Origin: an uncultured Clostridia bacterium
GTDB lineage: Bacteria > Bacillota > Clostridia > Christensenellales > Aristaeellaceae
Reading direction: 5' to 3'
DNA: 54,205 bases
Assembly: GCA_946413245.1 (NCBI GenBank)
Contig: CAMKJS010000011.1
Coordinates: forward strand, 1-54,205
The notes beneath the pieces are model-generated. The model saw nothing but the letters and a program-made list of their open reading frames with translations, had not been told where the DNA came from and did not search any database. Position numbers and translations under genes: made by a program. Within the stretch, counting starts at the first letter, position 1; the number at the start of each line of letters is the position of its first letter. Positions 7,550 to 15,233 of the stretch are shown here, one piece after another.

Positions 7550-7999
7550 ATGTTTACCCTGAAGGAAGACGCGAAACGGCAGGCAACGCGGGAAGCATGC
7601 CTTCGCCAGCTGCGGGAATACCGGGTCGGGATCGTACTGAGCGCCTCCGGACAGAAAAAAAGGATCTTCGCAATACTGGAACACGGAGCGCCGGGGCGGA
7701 ATATTCCGCCCCGGCCGGTCATCCGGCCGGCCCTGACCCGGGAGAGCGCGCGGGAAGGGATCACCGCCGGGCTTCGGCAGGCGGCGGAAGCGACACGGGA
7801 TGGAAGGCCGGAAGGGGTGGAAAGCGGGCTGGAGGCAGCCGGAGCTGCCGCCGTGGAAGCGATCCGCGCGTACATCGACGCAGGGGTTCCTCCGCCCAAC
7901 GCGCCCGCCACCGCCGCGCGGAAGGGCTTCAACAAGCCGTTGGTGGATACCGGAGAACTGTATAACGCGTTCACATACACCATAGAGAGGAAATCATGA
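7550..7999 (+). CDS. Tail completion/neck protein (HK97 gp10-like position)
   Basis: A 149-residue protein. The N-terminal third is strand-forming (YRVGIVLSASGQKKRIFAILEHG). The centre is alanine-rich helix. The C-terminus is family-like, FNKPLVDTGELYNAFTYTI, matching the PLVDTGxLxxS/A motif of phage minor tail and neck proteins. Those proteins help join head to tail. It overlaps the next gene by four bases. Confidence 0.7.
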   Translation: MFTLKEDAKRQATREACLRQLREYRVGIVLSASGQKKRIFAILEHGAPGRNIPPRPVIRPALTRESAREGITAGLRQAAEATRDGRPEGVESGLEAAGAAAVEAIRAYIDAGVPPPNAPATAARKGFNKPLVDTGELYNAFTYTIERKS

Positions 8000-8373
8000 T
8001 CGACGTTGCTGCCATATTGAGGGATACCGAGCTGGGCGGAACCGCGTTTACAGTGGTGCGGCGGATCTGGCGGCAAAAGGAAGGGGAGTCGGTTCCGCTG
8101 AGCACGGCGCGTTCCGCGGCAGCCGGATGCGTGCATCCGGGAACGCCGGAAACGCTGGAGCTGCTGCCGGAAGAGGACCGGAGGGAAACGCATATCGTCG
8201 TCTATACCTCCTATCCGCTGAGCACGGGCGTGAACGACGGAATCACCTGGCAGGCAGCGGACGAAATCCTGTATGACGATTCCTGCTGGCGGGTCGTGCA
8301 GGTAAAGGACTGGCGCGCCCAGGGCTTCGTGAAGGCCCTGGCGGTACAGGTTCGCGGAGGTGATTCCGGGTGA
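7996..8373 (+). CDS. Head-tail joining protein, family uncertain
   Basis: A 125-residue mostly beta protein between the neck protein and the tail terminator. A C-terminal stretch, ILYDDSCWRVVQVKDW, resembles phage head completion or closure proteins. ATG 7996 overlaps the upstream stop (ATGA), and the stop overlaps the next start, so the three genes are translationally coupled. Function is inferred from position. Confidence 0.6.
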   Translation: MIDVAAILRDTELGGTAFTVVRRIWRQKEGESVPLSTARSAAAGCVHPGTPETLELLPEEDRRETHIVVYTSYPLSTGVNDGITWQAADEILYDDSCWRVVQVKDWRAQGFVKALAVQVRGGDSG

Positions 8374-8939
8374 TCGCGGCTTCTGACGCCATGCGGAAGA
8401 CAATCTATGAAGCGCTGTGCGCCTGCCTGGGACTGGGGCCGGGAACCGCGGCCGCAAGCGCGCTGGTCTGTCCGGCCTGCGCCGAGCCGGGCCCGGCGCC
8501 GCAGGCGCCACGGAACCGGAACGTCATTTACTATTCCCTGCTGCGGGACGACCGGGGCGAAGAAAGGCCCCAGACAATCGTTTACAAAGGGCGGGACGGC
8601 ACGGAGAAACCTGCGGAAATCCGCTCCTTTCTGGCATACCGGCTGCTGGTGGTCTGCTACGGACCGGACGCGGAGAAGCACGCGCACCGGATCCGGGCCA
8701 CGCTGTATGCGGACGGGGCCGGAGAGCCGCGGTCCATCCTGCGGAAAGCCGGAATCTATCCGGTGCCCCGGCCGGAGCAGCCCCTGCTGCTGACGGAAAC
8801 GGAAGACTCCCGGCTCCGCCCCCGGGCGGACCTGGAGATCTCCCTGCGGGTGGCGGACGTGCTGGAAACCCGGGTGCCGGGAATCGTTTCGGTACCGAAA
8901 ATATACTGTAATAACGAATTTGGTTTCCAAATTCGTTGA
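8370..8939 (+). CDS. Tail terminator-like (neck) protein
   Basis: A 189-residue protein directly before the sheath gene, where myovirus neck/tail-terminator proteins lie. The core has strands typical of that fold (NRNVIYYSLLRDD, AYRLLVVCYGP, RPRADLEISLRVADV). GTG or a nearby codon starts translation at 8370, overlapping the previous gene. The last residues (NNEFGFQIR) and the TGA stop are encoded by the first hairpin of a dispersed repeat, so the native C-terminus has been replaced or extended. Confidence 0.7.
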   Translation: MIAASDAMRKTIYEALCACLGLGPGTAAASALVCPACAEPGPAPQAPRNRNVIYYSLLRDDRGEERPQTIVYKGRDGTEKPAEIRSFLAYRLLVVCYGPDAEKHAHRIRATLYADGAGEPRSILRKAGIYPVPRPEQPLLLTETEDSRLRPRADLEISLRVADVLETRVPGIVSVPKIYCNNEFGFQIR

Positions 8940-9005
8940 TCATCCAAACGGTATAAAAGGAATTACATTGATTTGCCTACGGCAAATCAATGTAATAATG
9001 AGTAT
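8912..9005. repeat. Two-hairpin dispersed repeat, copy 2
   Basis: Hairpin 1 is ACGAATTTGG-TTT-CCAAATTCGT (8914-8936). It differs from copy 1 by paired changes that keep the stem. Hairpin 2 spans 8963-8995, with a 15-pair stem around TAC. The stop codon of the upstream gene (8937-8939) follows hairpin 1 at once. Confidence 0.9.
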
Positions 9006-9057
9006 GACAGTGCACGGATGACCGGTCGGAGGGGATCCCTCCGGGAAAGGAAGAAAC

Positions 9058-10173
9058 ATGCTGTCCATTGATCCCATTGCCCGGGTGACGCTGAACCTGA
9101 ACCAGGCCTCGGCGTCTCCGGCGTCTTTTGATACCGGGCTGATTCTGGCTCCGTCCTCCGGCAGCGTGACGGACGAGATGCGCCTGCGGATCTATTCCGG
9201 CGCGGCACAGGCTGTGGAGGGCATTCTGGCTGACGGATATCAGGCCTCCGACCTTGCCTGCCGGGCCGCGGTGAAGTATTTCGCAGCGCAGCCTGCTCCG
9301 GCGCGGCTGCTGTTCAGCAGCTATCCCGCCTCCGAAACCGCCGCCCAGGGGCTGGACGCGGTGCTGGAGCGAACCGCCTCCTTCTACGGCGTCTTCTGGG
9401 CGGGCAGCGGAACCGAGAATCTGCTGGCCCTGGAAGAGCACATCCGGGGGCAGGAAAAGCCCATGGTCCTCTTCGTGCCGGTGACCGGCTCCGCCTCCGA
9501 GGTCACCTCGGACGGGAGTCTCCTGTCGGTTCTGAAGGGGCGGAATACCCGGCGGGCGCTGCCAGTCTGGGTCTCGGCGCCCCAGGACGCCGCAGCGGTT
9601 CTGGGCACGGCTATGGGACTGCAGCTGAATCACGGCGCCTCCGCCTTTTCCCTGTGCTACAAAACCATCGCCGGGATCGAGCCCCTGTCCCCGCGGGAAG
9701 CCCAGGCGAACGCGGTGAAGGCACTTAACGGAAACGTCTATCTGACCCGGGGATATTCCCACGATCTGCTGGAGCCCGGCTCCGTATCCTCCGGAATGCG
9801 GTATCACGAGGTACTGTATCTGGACATGATGGGGGACGAGCTGCAGCAGGCGGCCCTGAACCTGCTGGCCGGGCACGCGGATCTGCTGCCCCAGACGGAC
9901 GAAACCACTGCCCTGTTCCTGAACGAGTTTTCCGGCATTCTGATCCGGTATACGGACCGGAAGATTCTGGCCACCGGCCGGTGGCGGGGCGGGAATGTCG
10001 GTCCGCTGGCCAACGGTGATATTGTGGAGGACGGGTTTACGGTGTGGGCGGATTCGTACGACAGTCAGAGCGAGGCGGACAGGGCCGCGCATAAGGCGGT
10101 GCCCATGCAGGCGGCGCTGGTGCTGTCAGGGTCCGTCGAGTCGGCGGTGCTGACGTTGAATGTAACATTGTAA
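9058..10173 (+). CDS. Contractile tail sheath protein (DUF3383 type)
   Basis: A 371-residue sheath subunit; it polymerises around the tail tube and contracts on infection. It resembles DUF3383 sheaths throughout, including an N-terminal DPIARVTLNLNQASASPASF and a central FYGVFWAGSG. The C-terminal domain runs from GNVYLTRGYSHDLLEPG to the end and holds NEFSGILIRYTDRKILATG. ATG 9058 follows a GGAAAGGAAGAAAC site. The gene shows the tail is of myovirus type. Confidence 0.88.
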   Translation: MLSIDPIARVTLNLNQASASPASFDTGLILAPSSGSVTDEMRLRIYSGAAQAVEGILADGYQASDLACRAAVKYFAAQPAPARLLFSSYPASETAAQGLDAVLERTASFYGVFWAGSGTENLLALEEHIRGQEKPMVLFVPVTGSASEVTSDGSLLSVLKGRNTRRALPVWVSAPQDAAAVLGTAMGLQLNHGASAFSLCYKTIAGIEPLSPREAQANAVKALNGNVYLTRGYSHDLLEPGSVSSGMRYHEVLYLDMMGDELQQAALNLLAGHADLLPQTDETTALFLNEFSGILIRYTDRKILATGRWRGGNVGPLANGDIVEDGFTVWADSYDSQSEADRAAHKAVPMQAALVLSGSVESAVLTLNVTL

Positions 10174-10335
10174 AACACTGTTTCATTCACAACAAAAAAA
10201 GTTTCGCGTCTGCGGACGCGACCAGGGCTTTCCGAGTGCCCGGGGCTGCCGCCCGTTCCTCGCTGAAGAAGAGCCACTGGCTCTTCTTCCAGGCGCTCCG
10301 AACCCCTGGACCTTCGGTCTGAATATAAATATATA
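10174..10335. repeat. Fold-back intergenic element
   Basis: The gap between sheath and tube genes holds CGCGTC-TGCG-GACGCG (10205-10220) and a perfect 11-pair hairpin GAAGAAGAGCC-ACT-GGCTCTTCTTC (10265-10289). An outer CCAGGG...CCCTGG pairing could enclose both. A run of seven A lies at the left. There is no open frame with a ribosome binding site. It resembles the other intergenic elements of this prophage but has no second copy in the window. Confidence 0.65.
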
Positions 10336-10348
10336 GGGGGCTGTATGT

Positions 10349-10831
10349 ATGAGCTTTGCGGTATATTCCCTGGCGGATACGCATACGGTGCTGTCGCATC
10401 CGCAGGTGGGGAAGGGGAACCTGCACCGGGACGGGGTCGGGAAAATCGTGATTTCCCGGTCCGGGGACCTGTCGTCCCATACAGCGACGGCGGATGGATA
10501 CGTGGTGGTGAACCGCCTGAAGAGCGAGAACGGCAGTATTACCCTGGAGGTGCCGCAGAACTCGGCGGCGGACGAGTTCCTGCGGCGGTGGGCCAGGTAT
10601 CTGCAGAGCGTGCAGGCTACGGAGGAGTTTGCCGCCTCCACCCTGACCATCCGGGACACGGCGGGCGGGCTGACCATCACCGCCACCGGGGTCACGCCGC
10701 AGAAAATTCCGGACCGGACCTGGGACCGGACCGCCACAAACCTGACCTATACCCTGCTGGCCGCGTCCATCCGGGAAAAGGAGGTGGGCTTCACCACTGT
10801 CGCCACCACCATGAGCGGACAGGCGGTATAA
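10349..10831 (+). CDS. Tail tube protein (DUF3277-like)
   Basis: A 160-residue beta-rich protein directly after the sheath, the usual place of the tube subunit. Features include N-terminal MSFAVYSLADTHTVLSHP, a central SENGSITLEVPQNSAADEFL and a C-terminal ANLTYTL-like strand (TATNLTYTLLAASIREKEVG). Tube subunits stack as hexamers and form the DNA channel. ATG 10349 lies after a weak site (GGGGGCTGTATGT). Confidence 0.8.
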   Translation: MSFAVYSLADTHTVLSHPQVGKGNLHRDGVGKIVISRSGDLSSHTATADGYVVVNRLKSENGSITLEVPQNSAADEFLRRWARYLQSVQATEEFAASTLTIRDTAGGLTITATGVTPQKIPDRTWDRTATNLTYTLLAASIREKEVGFTTVATTMSGQAV

Positions 10832-10843
10832 AGGAGGGCACGA

Positions 10844-11236
10844 ATGAGAACGATCGTAAAGAACCTGACGCTGACGGTGGACGGGGTCAGCCGGGAGTTC
10901 CGGCTGACCAAGTTCGACGCATTTTCCGGGGTGGAGCTGCTGCGGCTGGCCCTGAAGCACCGGTCCGGCGAAGGCGGCCGCGATCTGGTCAGCCTCCTGA
11001 CGGATCTGACGGAGGAAGAACTGCGCCGGGTCATGACCGCCGCCATGAACCATACCGAAGTGCTGCTGCCCGCGGGCTACCAGCGGGTGATGACCGGGGC
11101 GGACTGGGGCTGGGAGGATCTGGAGCACGACGCTCCGGCCTGCCTGACGCTGACCCTGGAAAACGTGCTCTGGAGCCTGCAGGGTTTTTTCGCCGGCGCC
11201 GTCCCGACATCCCGGAGCGGGCCGCCGGCTGCCTGA
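10844..11236 (+). CDS. Tail assembly chaperone, short form (gpG-like)
   Basis: A 130-residue protein between tube and tape measure, the fixed position of the tail assembly chaperone. The N-terminus is a beta-hairpin (KNLTLTVDGVSREFRLTKFDA) followed by helices. ATG 10844 follows AAAGGAGGGCACG. The gene ends soon after a GGGTTTTTTC run that allows a -1 frameshift into a second open frame. Chaperones of this type bind the tape measure during tail assembly. Confidence 0.8.
   Translation: MRTIVKNLTLTVDGVSREFRLTKFDAFSGVELLRLALKHRSGEGGRDLVSLLTDLTEEELRRVMTAAMNHTEVLLPAGYQRVMTGADWGWEDLEHDAPACLTLTLENVLWSLQGFFAGAVPTSRSGPPAA
11182..11191 (+). promoter_or_regulatory. -1 ribosomal frameshift slippery site
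   Basis: In the chaperone frame the sequence reads G GGT TTT TTC. It contains two overlapping X XXY YYZ heptamers (GGGTTTT and TTTTTTC). A one-base backward slip enters the frame that continues to 11427. Slippery sites at this place are well established for tail chaperones. Confidence 0.85.
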
Positions 11237-11427
11237 CCGTCCGGGCGCCGAACCTGGACGAATTTCTGTACTGGCCCGTAGCCCTGGGATACTGGAAACA
11301 GCGCGAGCTGTGGGACGGAACCTATACCCTGGACGATCTGCTGGACATCGTGGAAATGATCCGGGTGAAGCAGGAGAACGAAATACGGGCGGCGGAAGCG
11401 GCCCGGGAAAGGAGCCGTCTTGGCTGA
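11192..11427 (+). CDS. Frameshift extension of the tail chaperone (gpT-like)
   Basis: After a -1 slip at 11182-11191, translation continues for about 78 residues and ends at 11427. The segment contains NLDEFLYWPVALGYWKQREL and a helical C-terminus. It has no start codon or ribosome binding site of its own and overlaps the tape-measure start by eight bases. This is the expected layout for the longer chaperone form, which contacts the tape measure and recruits tube subunits. Confidence 0.8.
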
Positions 11428-12658
11428 GCAGGATTTTCTGGCCTCTTACGGGGTACAGATCGACGAAGAGGGCGTGCACCGGCTGCACAGCATTCTGGAG
11501 GAGAACCGGCAGAAAGCCGCTGAGGTTTCCGGCGCTTTTACCGGCGCGGAAACCGCCCTGCGGGGATGGCTGGGAGCTCTCTCCGGGGACCTGCCGGAGG
11601 ATCTTACCGTTCCGGTGTTCTCTCCGGAGCTGGATCTGACCCGGGCCGCGGCGGCCCTGGCCGCCTTCATGTCCTCCGCCTCCTCCCGGTTCCGCCTTTC
11701 TGCGGATCCCTCCGGGCTGCTGAGCACCGCCTCCGCCGCCCTGGAGGAAATCCGGACCCTGTTCGCGGGCGCCCGGCTCTCGCTGAAGGTCCGGGTGGAA
11801 ACGGAGGATCCGGCGGACGGAGAAGAAGGGGAATCCGGCGCACCGAAACCTCCGGGCGGGGGGACACCGCTTCCGAAGGGGCTCGGAATGCCAGACGGGC
11901 CCGAACAGCCGAACAGCCCGGAGCTGCCGGACCGGCCGGAAATACCGGTTCCGACGAAAGCCTCCGACGAAATCAGGCTGCCGGAGATCCCGGAATGGCC
12001 GGATCCGCCGGCGCCGCCCGCATGGCCCGATTGGCCGGAAACCCCTGAATGGCCGGATCTCCCGGAAGCCCCGGAAATCCCGGATTTGACTGATTTACCG
12101 AATTTGCCCGAACCACCGGAGATCCCGGATGCGCCGGAATGGCCGGAATACCCGGAATTCCCGGAGCCCTCTGAACCGCCGGCGTGGCCGGAGATGCCCG
12201 AAGCGCCGGAATGGCCCGGAATCCCGGAACCGCCGGAATGGCCGGATCTGCCCGAACAGCCCGGAATTCCTGAACCGAATGACGTACCGGCGGCGCCGAA
12301 CCAGCCGGGAGACACGGATACGCCAATTGTTTCGGTACCGAATATTGTTTTGCCGGAGATTACTGTTCCGGAGATCCCGATGCCTGCTATTCCGGAAATT
12401 CCGGAAACAAACCTGCAGGAAGGGCCTCTGCCGGACCTGTCCCTGCCGGAGATCCGGTGGCCGGAGCTGTCCGGGAATCAGGCGCTGGCGCCTTCCCCGG
12501 CGCCGGCGGAGCCGCCCCGCTCCGGAGAAACCCGGATTGAAGCCCCGGTAACCATTCAGGTCACCGCCGCGGGCACGGATCCGGAAGCCCTGGGTGAATC
12601 CATATACCGGATCGCGCAGCGGTATCAGCTGCGCACCCTGCAGCCCGTATACACCTGA
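11420..12658 (+). CDS. Short, proline-rich tape measure protein
   Basis: A 412-residue protein starting at TTG 11420 behind GGAAAGGAGCCG, in the tape-measure position. Residues 1-130 are helical and Ala-rich. Residues 187-292 are a degenerate array of W/L/I/E-P-E/D units (EIPEWPDPPAPPAWPDWPET is typical), and 308-350 is a looser second block. The C-terminus (TRIEAPVTIQVTAAGTDPEA through RIAQRYQLRTLQPVY) matches the usual C-terminal end of Gram-positive phage tape measures. No membrane segments are visible, and it is far shorter than most family members. The middle has probably been replaced or eroded to a stiff Pro-rich linker. Confidence 0.75.
   Translation: MAEQDFLASYGVQIDEEGVHRLHSILEENRQKAAEVSGAFTGAETALRGWLGALSGDLPEDLTVPVFSPELDLTRAAAALAAFMSSASSRFRLSADPSGLLSTASAALEEIRTLFAGARLSLKVRVETEDPADGEEGESGAPKPPGGGTPLPKGLGMPDGPEQPNSPELPDRPEIPVPTKASDEIRLPEIPEWPDPPAPPAWPDWPETPEWPDLPEAPEIPDLTDLPNLPEPPEIPDAPEWPEYPEFPEPSEPPAWPEMPEAPEWPGIPEPPEWPDLPEQPGIPEPNDVPAAPNQPGDTDTPIVSVPNIVLPEITVPEIPMPAIPEIPETNLQEGPLPDLSLPEIRWPELSGNQALAPSPAPAEPPRSGETRIEAPVTIQVTAAGTDPEALGESIYRIAQRYQLRTLQPVYT
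11978..12295 (+). repeat. Coding repeat: Pro-Glu/Asp-Trp array
   Basis: About 106 codons built from CCGGAA-like triplets give xPE/xPD units every three to four residues, often with Trp (EWPD, AWPE). Units differ, so it is an old or selected array rather than a fresh tandem duplication. The periodicity also creates long open frames in the other frames and on the opposite strand. Confidence 0.85.
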
Positions 12659-12697
12659 TAACAGACACGAATTCAATCCGTAAAGGAGGGAAAACAG

Positions 12698-13213
12698 ATG
12701 GCGTCCTCCGTCTCGGTCACAGTGAAGGACTCCGGTGCCGTACTACGCTTTTCCGGCGTCACGGCCGTCCGGATTTCCCAGAGTCTGCGCGTCGCCTCCG
12801 GCAGCGAAGGGGAGGACGCGGCGGACCTGGTGAACGGCGCCCGGAACCAGCCGACAAAAGTTACGCTTTCCGTCGTCGAAACGGATACAGCGGGGAATCA
12901 CCGCTGCCGGAACATGCTGGCCGCCCTGACCGCTCTGCAGGCCGGACGGAAGCTGTGCCGGGTGCGCACGGCCATCATGGATTTTGACAGCCTGCTGCTG
13001 ACGGATTTCACCGCCGTCCGCGACGAAGCCGGGCCCGAAAGCTGGACCGGCACCCTGACCTTCACGGAAGTCCTGCCGGAAAGCGGGAGCGGCGCCTCCG
13101 GCCCGGAAGGGAATACCGGGATTCGCGCAGGGGGCGCCCGGGTCAGCGGGGAAGAAGCGGAAACAATCTTTGCGCAGGCAGGAATTATCCTGCGGGAGGA
13201 GGAGCGGAGATGA
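12698..13213 (+). CDS. Dit-like baseplate/tail protein
   Basis: A 171-residue protein after the tape measure. The first 130 residues are beta-rich and end in a WTGTLTFTEVLP strand, as in Dit-like baseplate components of contractile phages. The C-terminal 40 residues are a linker plus helix. ATG 12698 follows AAAGGAGGGAAAACAG. Such proteins join the tube to the baseplate hub. The family call is from layout and remembered similarity. Confidence 0.65.
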   Translation: MASSVSVTVKDSGAVLRFSGVTAVRISQSLRVASGSEGEDAADLVNGARNQPTKVTLSVVETDTAGNHRCRNMLAALTALQAGRKLCRVRTAIMDFDSLLLTDFTAVRDEAGPESWTGTLTFTEVLPESGSGASGPEGNTGIRAGGARVSGEEAETIFAQAGIILREEERR

Positions 13214-13569
13214 CATACACCGTTCTGCCGGTGACGGATGCGCGCCGCCAGGCCTTTTCCCTGGAGGTTTCGCCGGACGGAATCCCCCTGCAGGCCTGGG
13301 TGGAGATCGTCTGGCTGCGGGGCATCGGCCGCTGGGTGCTGTCTCTCCGGGACCTTGGCAGCGGAGAGTTACTGGTGAACCGGATTCCGCTGCTCGGCAC
13401 TGAAAAAGCCTCGGACGATCTGCTGTACCCCTTCCGCCATCTTCGGCAGGGCCGCGGGCTGGGATCCCTGTTCTGCCTGAAACGCGTTCCCGATCCCGGC
13501 AGCAGGGATCCCTCCGCGGATACGCTGACCGGATTTCAGATTCTCTGGGGGGATACGATCCATGGATGA
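13210..13569 (+). CDS. Baseplate plug protein (Pam3 gp18-like)
   Basis: A 119-residue small beta protein. It has family-like stretches LEVSPDGIPLQAWVEIVWLR and RWVLSLRDLGSGELLVNRIPLL, and ends GFQILWGDTI. It overlaps the previous gene by four bases and the next by eight. Proteins of this family plug the baseplate centre in short contractile-tail systems. Confidence 0.7.
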   Translation: MTYTVLPVTDARRQAFSLEVSPDGIPLQAWVEIVWLRGIGRWVLSLRDLGSGELLVNRIPLLGTEKASDDLLYPFRHLRQGRGLGSLFCLKRVPDPGSRDPSADTLTGFQILWGDTIHG

Positions 13570-14341
13570 GATAACGCGAAGCCTGACCCTGTGGTCCGAC
13601 GGAGAGGAGATCGGCCGCAACTGCAGGGTACGCCTGCGGGCCCGGGCAGCCCTGACGCTGGCGCCGCTGCCCTGCCTGCTGGAAATCCGGAATCTTCCCG
13701 AAACAGAAGCGGCCCGTCTGCGCCGGGCAAAAAATATTGCCGCGGCGGCGGAGAACACCGTACTGGCCGCCGGGCGGATTGCGGAAGTATACCGGGCGCC
13801 CCGGACGTCTGGAAAGCGGGGAACGCCGTCGCTGACGTCGGTTCTCTTCTCCCCGGGACTGCCCCTGTGGGAAGCGGGCGTCTCCCTGTCCCTGCCCGGC
13901 GGAATCCGGGCTTCGGACACGCTGCGTGCGGTTCTGGCAGCTTCCGGAACCGGTATTCCGCTGCTGAACTGGGCAGGGCCGGATCCGGTGTTTGCCCGGG
14001 GGCAGGCGTTTTTCGGCCGGGCAGCGGAAGCCGCGGCCTCGGTGCTGGCCGCCTGCGGCGCGGAAGGCGTCCTGCTGCCGGCGGGGCTGGCAGTGCGGAA
14101 GGGCGGCGCGGAGGAAGGCGCTGCCGCAAGCCTGGACGCCGGGGATCTGCGGGAGGCGCCGGGATGGGCCGGCCGGGACCGGGTGCTGCAGGTGAAGCTT
14201 TGCGGCCTTCGGCCCGGGCAGCGCGTGCGATGGGTTTTCGCGGGAGAGGAAGGCTGCGGCGTCATTCGGGAATGCCTGACGGACGCCGATACCGAAGCGG
14301 GTCCGTGGGGGATGGAAGTATTGGTCAGAGCGGAGAGTTGA
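13562..14341 (+). CDS. Baseplate hub protein (gp27-like)
   Basis: A 259-residue protein between plug and spike genes, where the hub protein lies. The N-terminus (RSLTLWSDGEEIGRNCRVRL) resembles the start of phage hub proteins that continue the tube and carry the spike. The C-terminal half is Ala/Gly-rich. The last codons and the TGA stop are the first unit of a heptamer repeat, so the end may not be original. Hub proteins of this type are usually longer. Confidence 0.6.
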   Translation: MDEITRSLTLWSDGEEIGRNCRVRLRARAALTLAPLPCLLEIRNLPETEAARLRRAKNIAAAAENTVLAAGRIAEVYRAPRTSGKRGTPSLTSVLFSPGLPLWEAGVSLSLPGGIRASDTLRAVLAASGTGIPLLNWAGPDPVFARGQAFFGRAAEAAASVLAACGAEGVLLPAGLAVRKGGAEEGAAASLDAGDLREAPGWAGRDRVLQVKLCGLRPGQRVRWVFAGEEGCGVIRECLTDADTEAGPWGMEVLVRAES

Positions 14342-14455
14342 GAGCAGAGAGTGGAGAGTGGAGAGTGGAGAGTGAAGAGCGACTTGAGCTCGTTAGCGCG
14401 AAACGAGTACAGACGACGCTCCAAATCGGCTGTACGACGATTGAGCGAACGTGAA
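14333..14455. repeat. GAGAGTG heptamer array plus hairpins
   Basis: Seven tandem heptamers run from 14333 to 14381: GAGAGTT, GAGAGCA, four GAGAGTG, then AAGAGCG. The first supplies the stop of the hub gene. Two hairpins follow: CTCGTT/AACGAG and GTACAG/CTGTAC. A related array lies at 24008-24080. Confidence 0.85.
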
Positions 14456-14478
14456 GAGATAAAGCAAGGAGGATAGGG

Positions 14479-14865
14479 ATGGAAGCGGAGTTCAGGATCC
14501 TCGGGCAGGAGGAGAAGGAAGCCCTGAAGCGGGAGATCGCCGCGATGATTCACGTGGCGACGCCCGGAACGGTGGAACACTGGGATCCGGAGACACGGAC
14601 GGCCTCAGTCCGGCCGGCGGCTGCCGGAAAGTTCGGCGGAAAGCGGGCCGGAATGCCGCTGCTGCGGGACGTGCCGGTGTTCTCCCCGGCCGGGGCGGCA
14701 TGGGGAATTCAGCCGGGAGACGAATGCCTGGTGGTGTTCGCCGACGGATGTATCGACGGGTGGTTTGAGACCGGTTCCGACGCGCTGCCGCCGTCGGACC
14801 GCATGCACGATCTGTCCGACGGCTTCGCCTTCGTCGGATTTCATTCGAAAAGAGGTGCCTTATGA
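14479..14865 (+). CDS. Baseplate spike protein, OB-fold only (Gp138-like)
   Basis: A 128-residue protein matching the N-terminal OB-fold domain of Gp138-type spikes. It has TPGTVEHWDPETRTASVRPA, then GDECLVVFADGCIDGWFETG, and the DRMHDLSDGFAFVG segment. Full spikes usually continue into a needle or beta-helix; this one stops after the OB domain. ATG 14479 follows AAGGAGGATAGGG. It should cap the hub at the tail tip. Confidence 0.75.
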   Translation: MEAEFRILGQEEKEALKREIAAMIHVATPGTVEHWDPETRTASVRPAAAGKFGGKRAGMPLLRDVPVFSPAGAAWGIQPGDECLVVFADGCIDGWFETGSDALPPSDRMHDLSDGFAFVGFHSKRGAL

Positions 14866-15227
14866 AAATACGGCCGACAGACGCGAACGGGGATATACTG
14901 CCGGTGCGCACGCAGGGGGAAATGGCGGAAGGCGGCGAAGCGGCGGGGCTCCTGGCCGCGGCAAGGCTTCGGCTGATGAAGGGAGACTGGGCGGAAGAGG
15001 AGGGAGCGGGGTCGCCGGTGCTGGAGATCCTGCGGGGGGACAGCTTCGGGGAGGACAAGCTCCGGGAACTGGAGGCCTGCGTCACCGATGTTCTGCGGAA
15101 AACGCCGGGCGTTGCCGGGGTGGAGGACGTCCGCGTGCGGCAGGAGGACCGGAGATACGTATACTCCTGCCTGCTGCTGACGGAAGACGGAACAGTCCCG
15201 CTGGAACAGGACATGGAAGGAGGTTGA
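14862..15227 (+). CDS. Baseplate wedge protein (gp25/DUF2634-like)
   Basis: A 121-residue protein located between spike and baseplate-J genes, as expected for gp25. It has the family-like GDWAEEEGAGSPVLEILRGD stretch and a C-terminal strand pattern (GVEDVRVRQEDRRYVYSCLL). It overlaps the spike gene by four bases. gp25 proteins start sheath polymerisation at the baseplate. Confidence 0.75.
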   Translation: MKIRPTDANGDILPVRTQGEMAEGGEAAGLLAAARLRLMKGDWAEEEGAGSPVLEILRGDSFGEDKLRELEACVTDVLRKTPGVAGVEDVRVRQEDRRYVYSCLLLTEDGTVPLEQDMEGG

Positions 15228-15233
15228 GGAAGC

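Noticed and set aside
11446-12315. Collagen-like Gly-X-Ser open frame on the - strand
   Set aside because: It is the antisense of the proline-rich tape-measure array; its regularity comes from the CCGGAA periodicity. It has no ribosome binding site or operon context.
14333-14381. Possible CRISPR-like array
   Set aside because: The units are seven bases, directly adjacent and without spacers.
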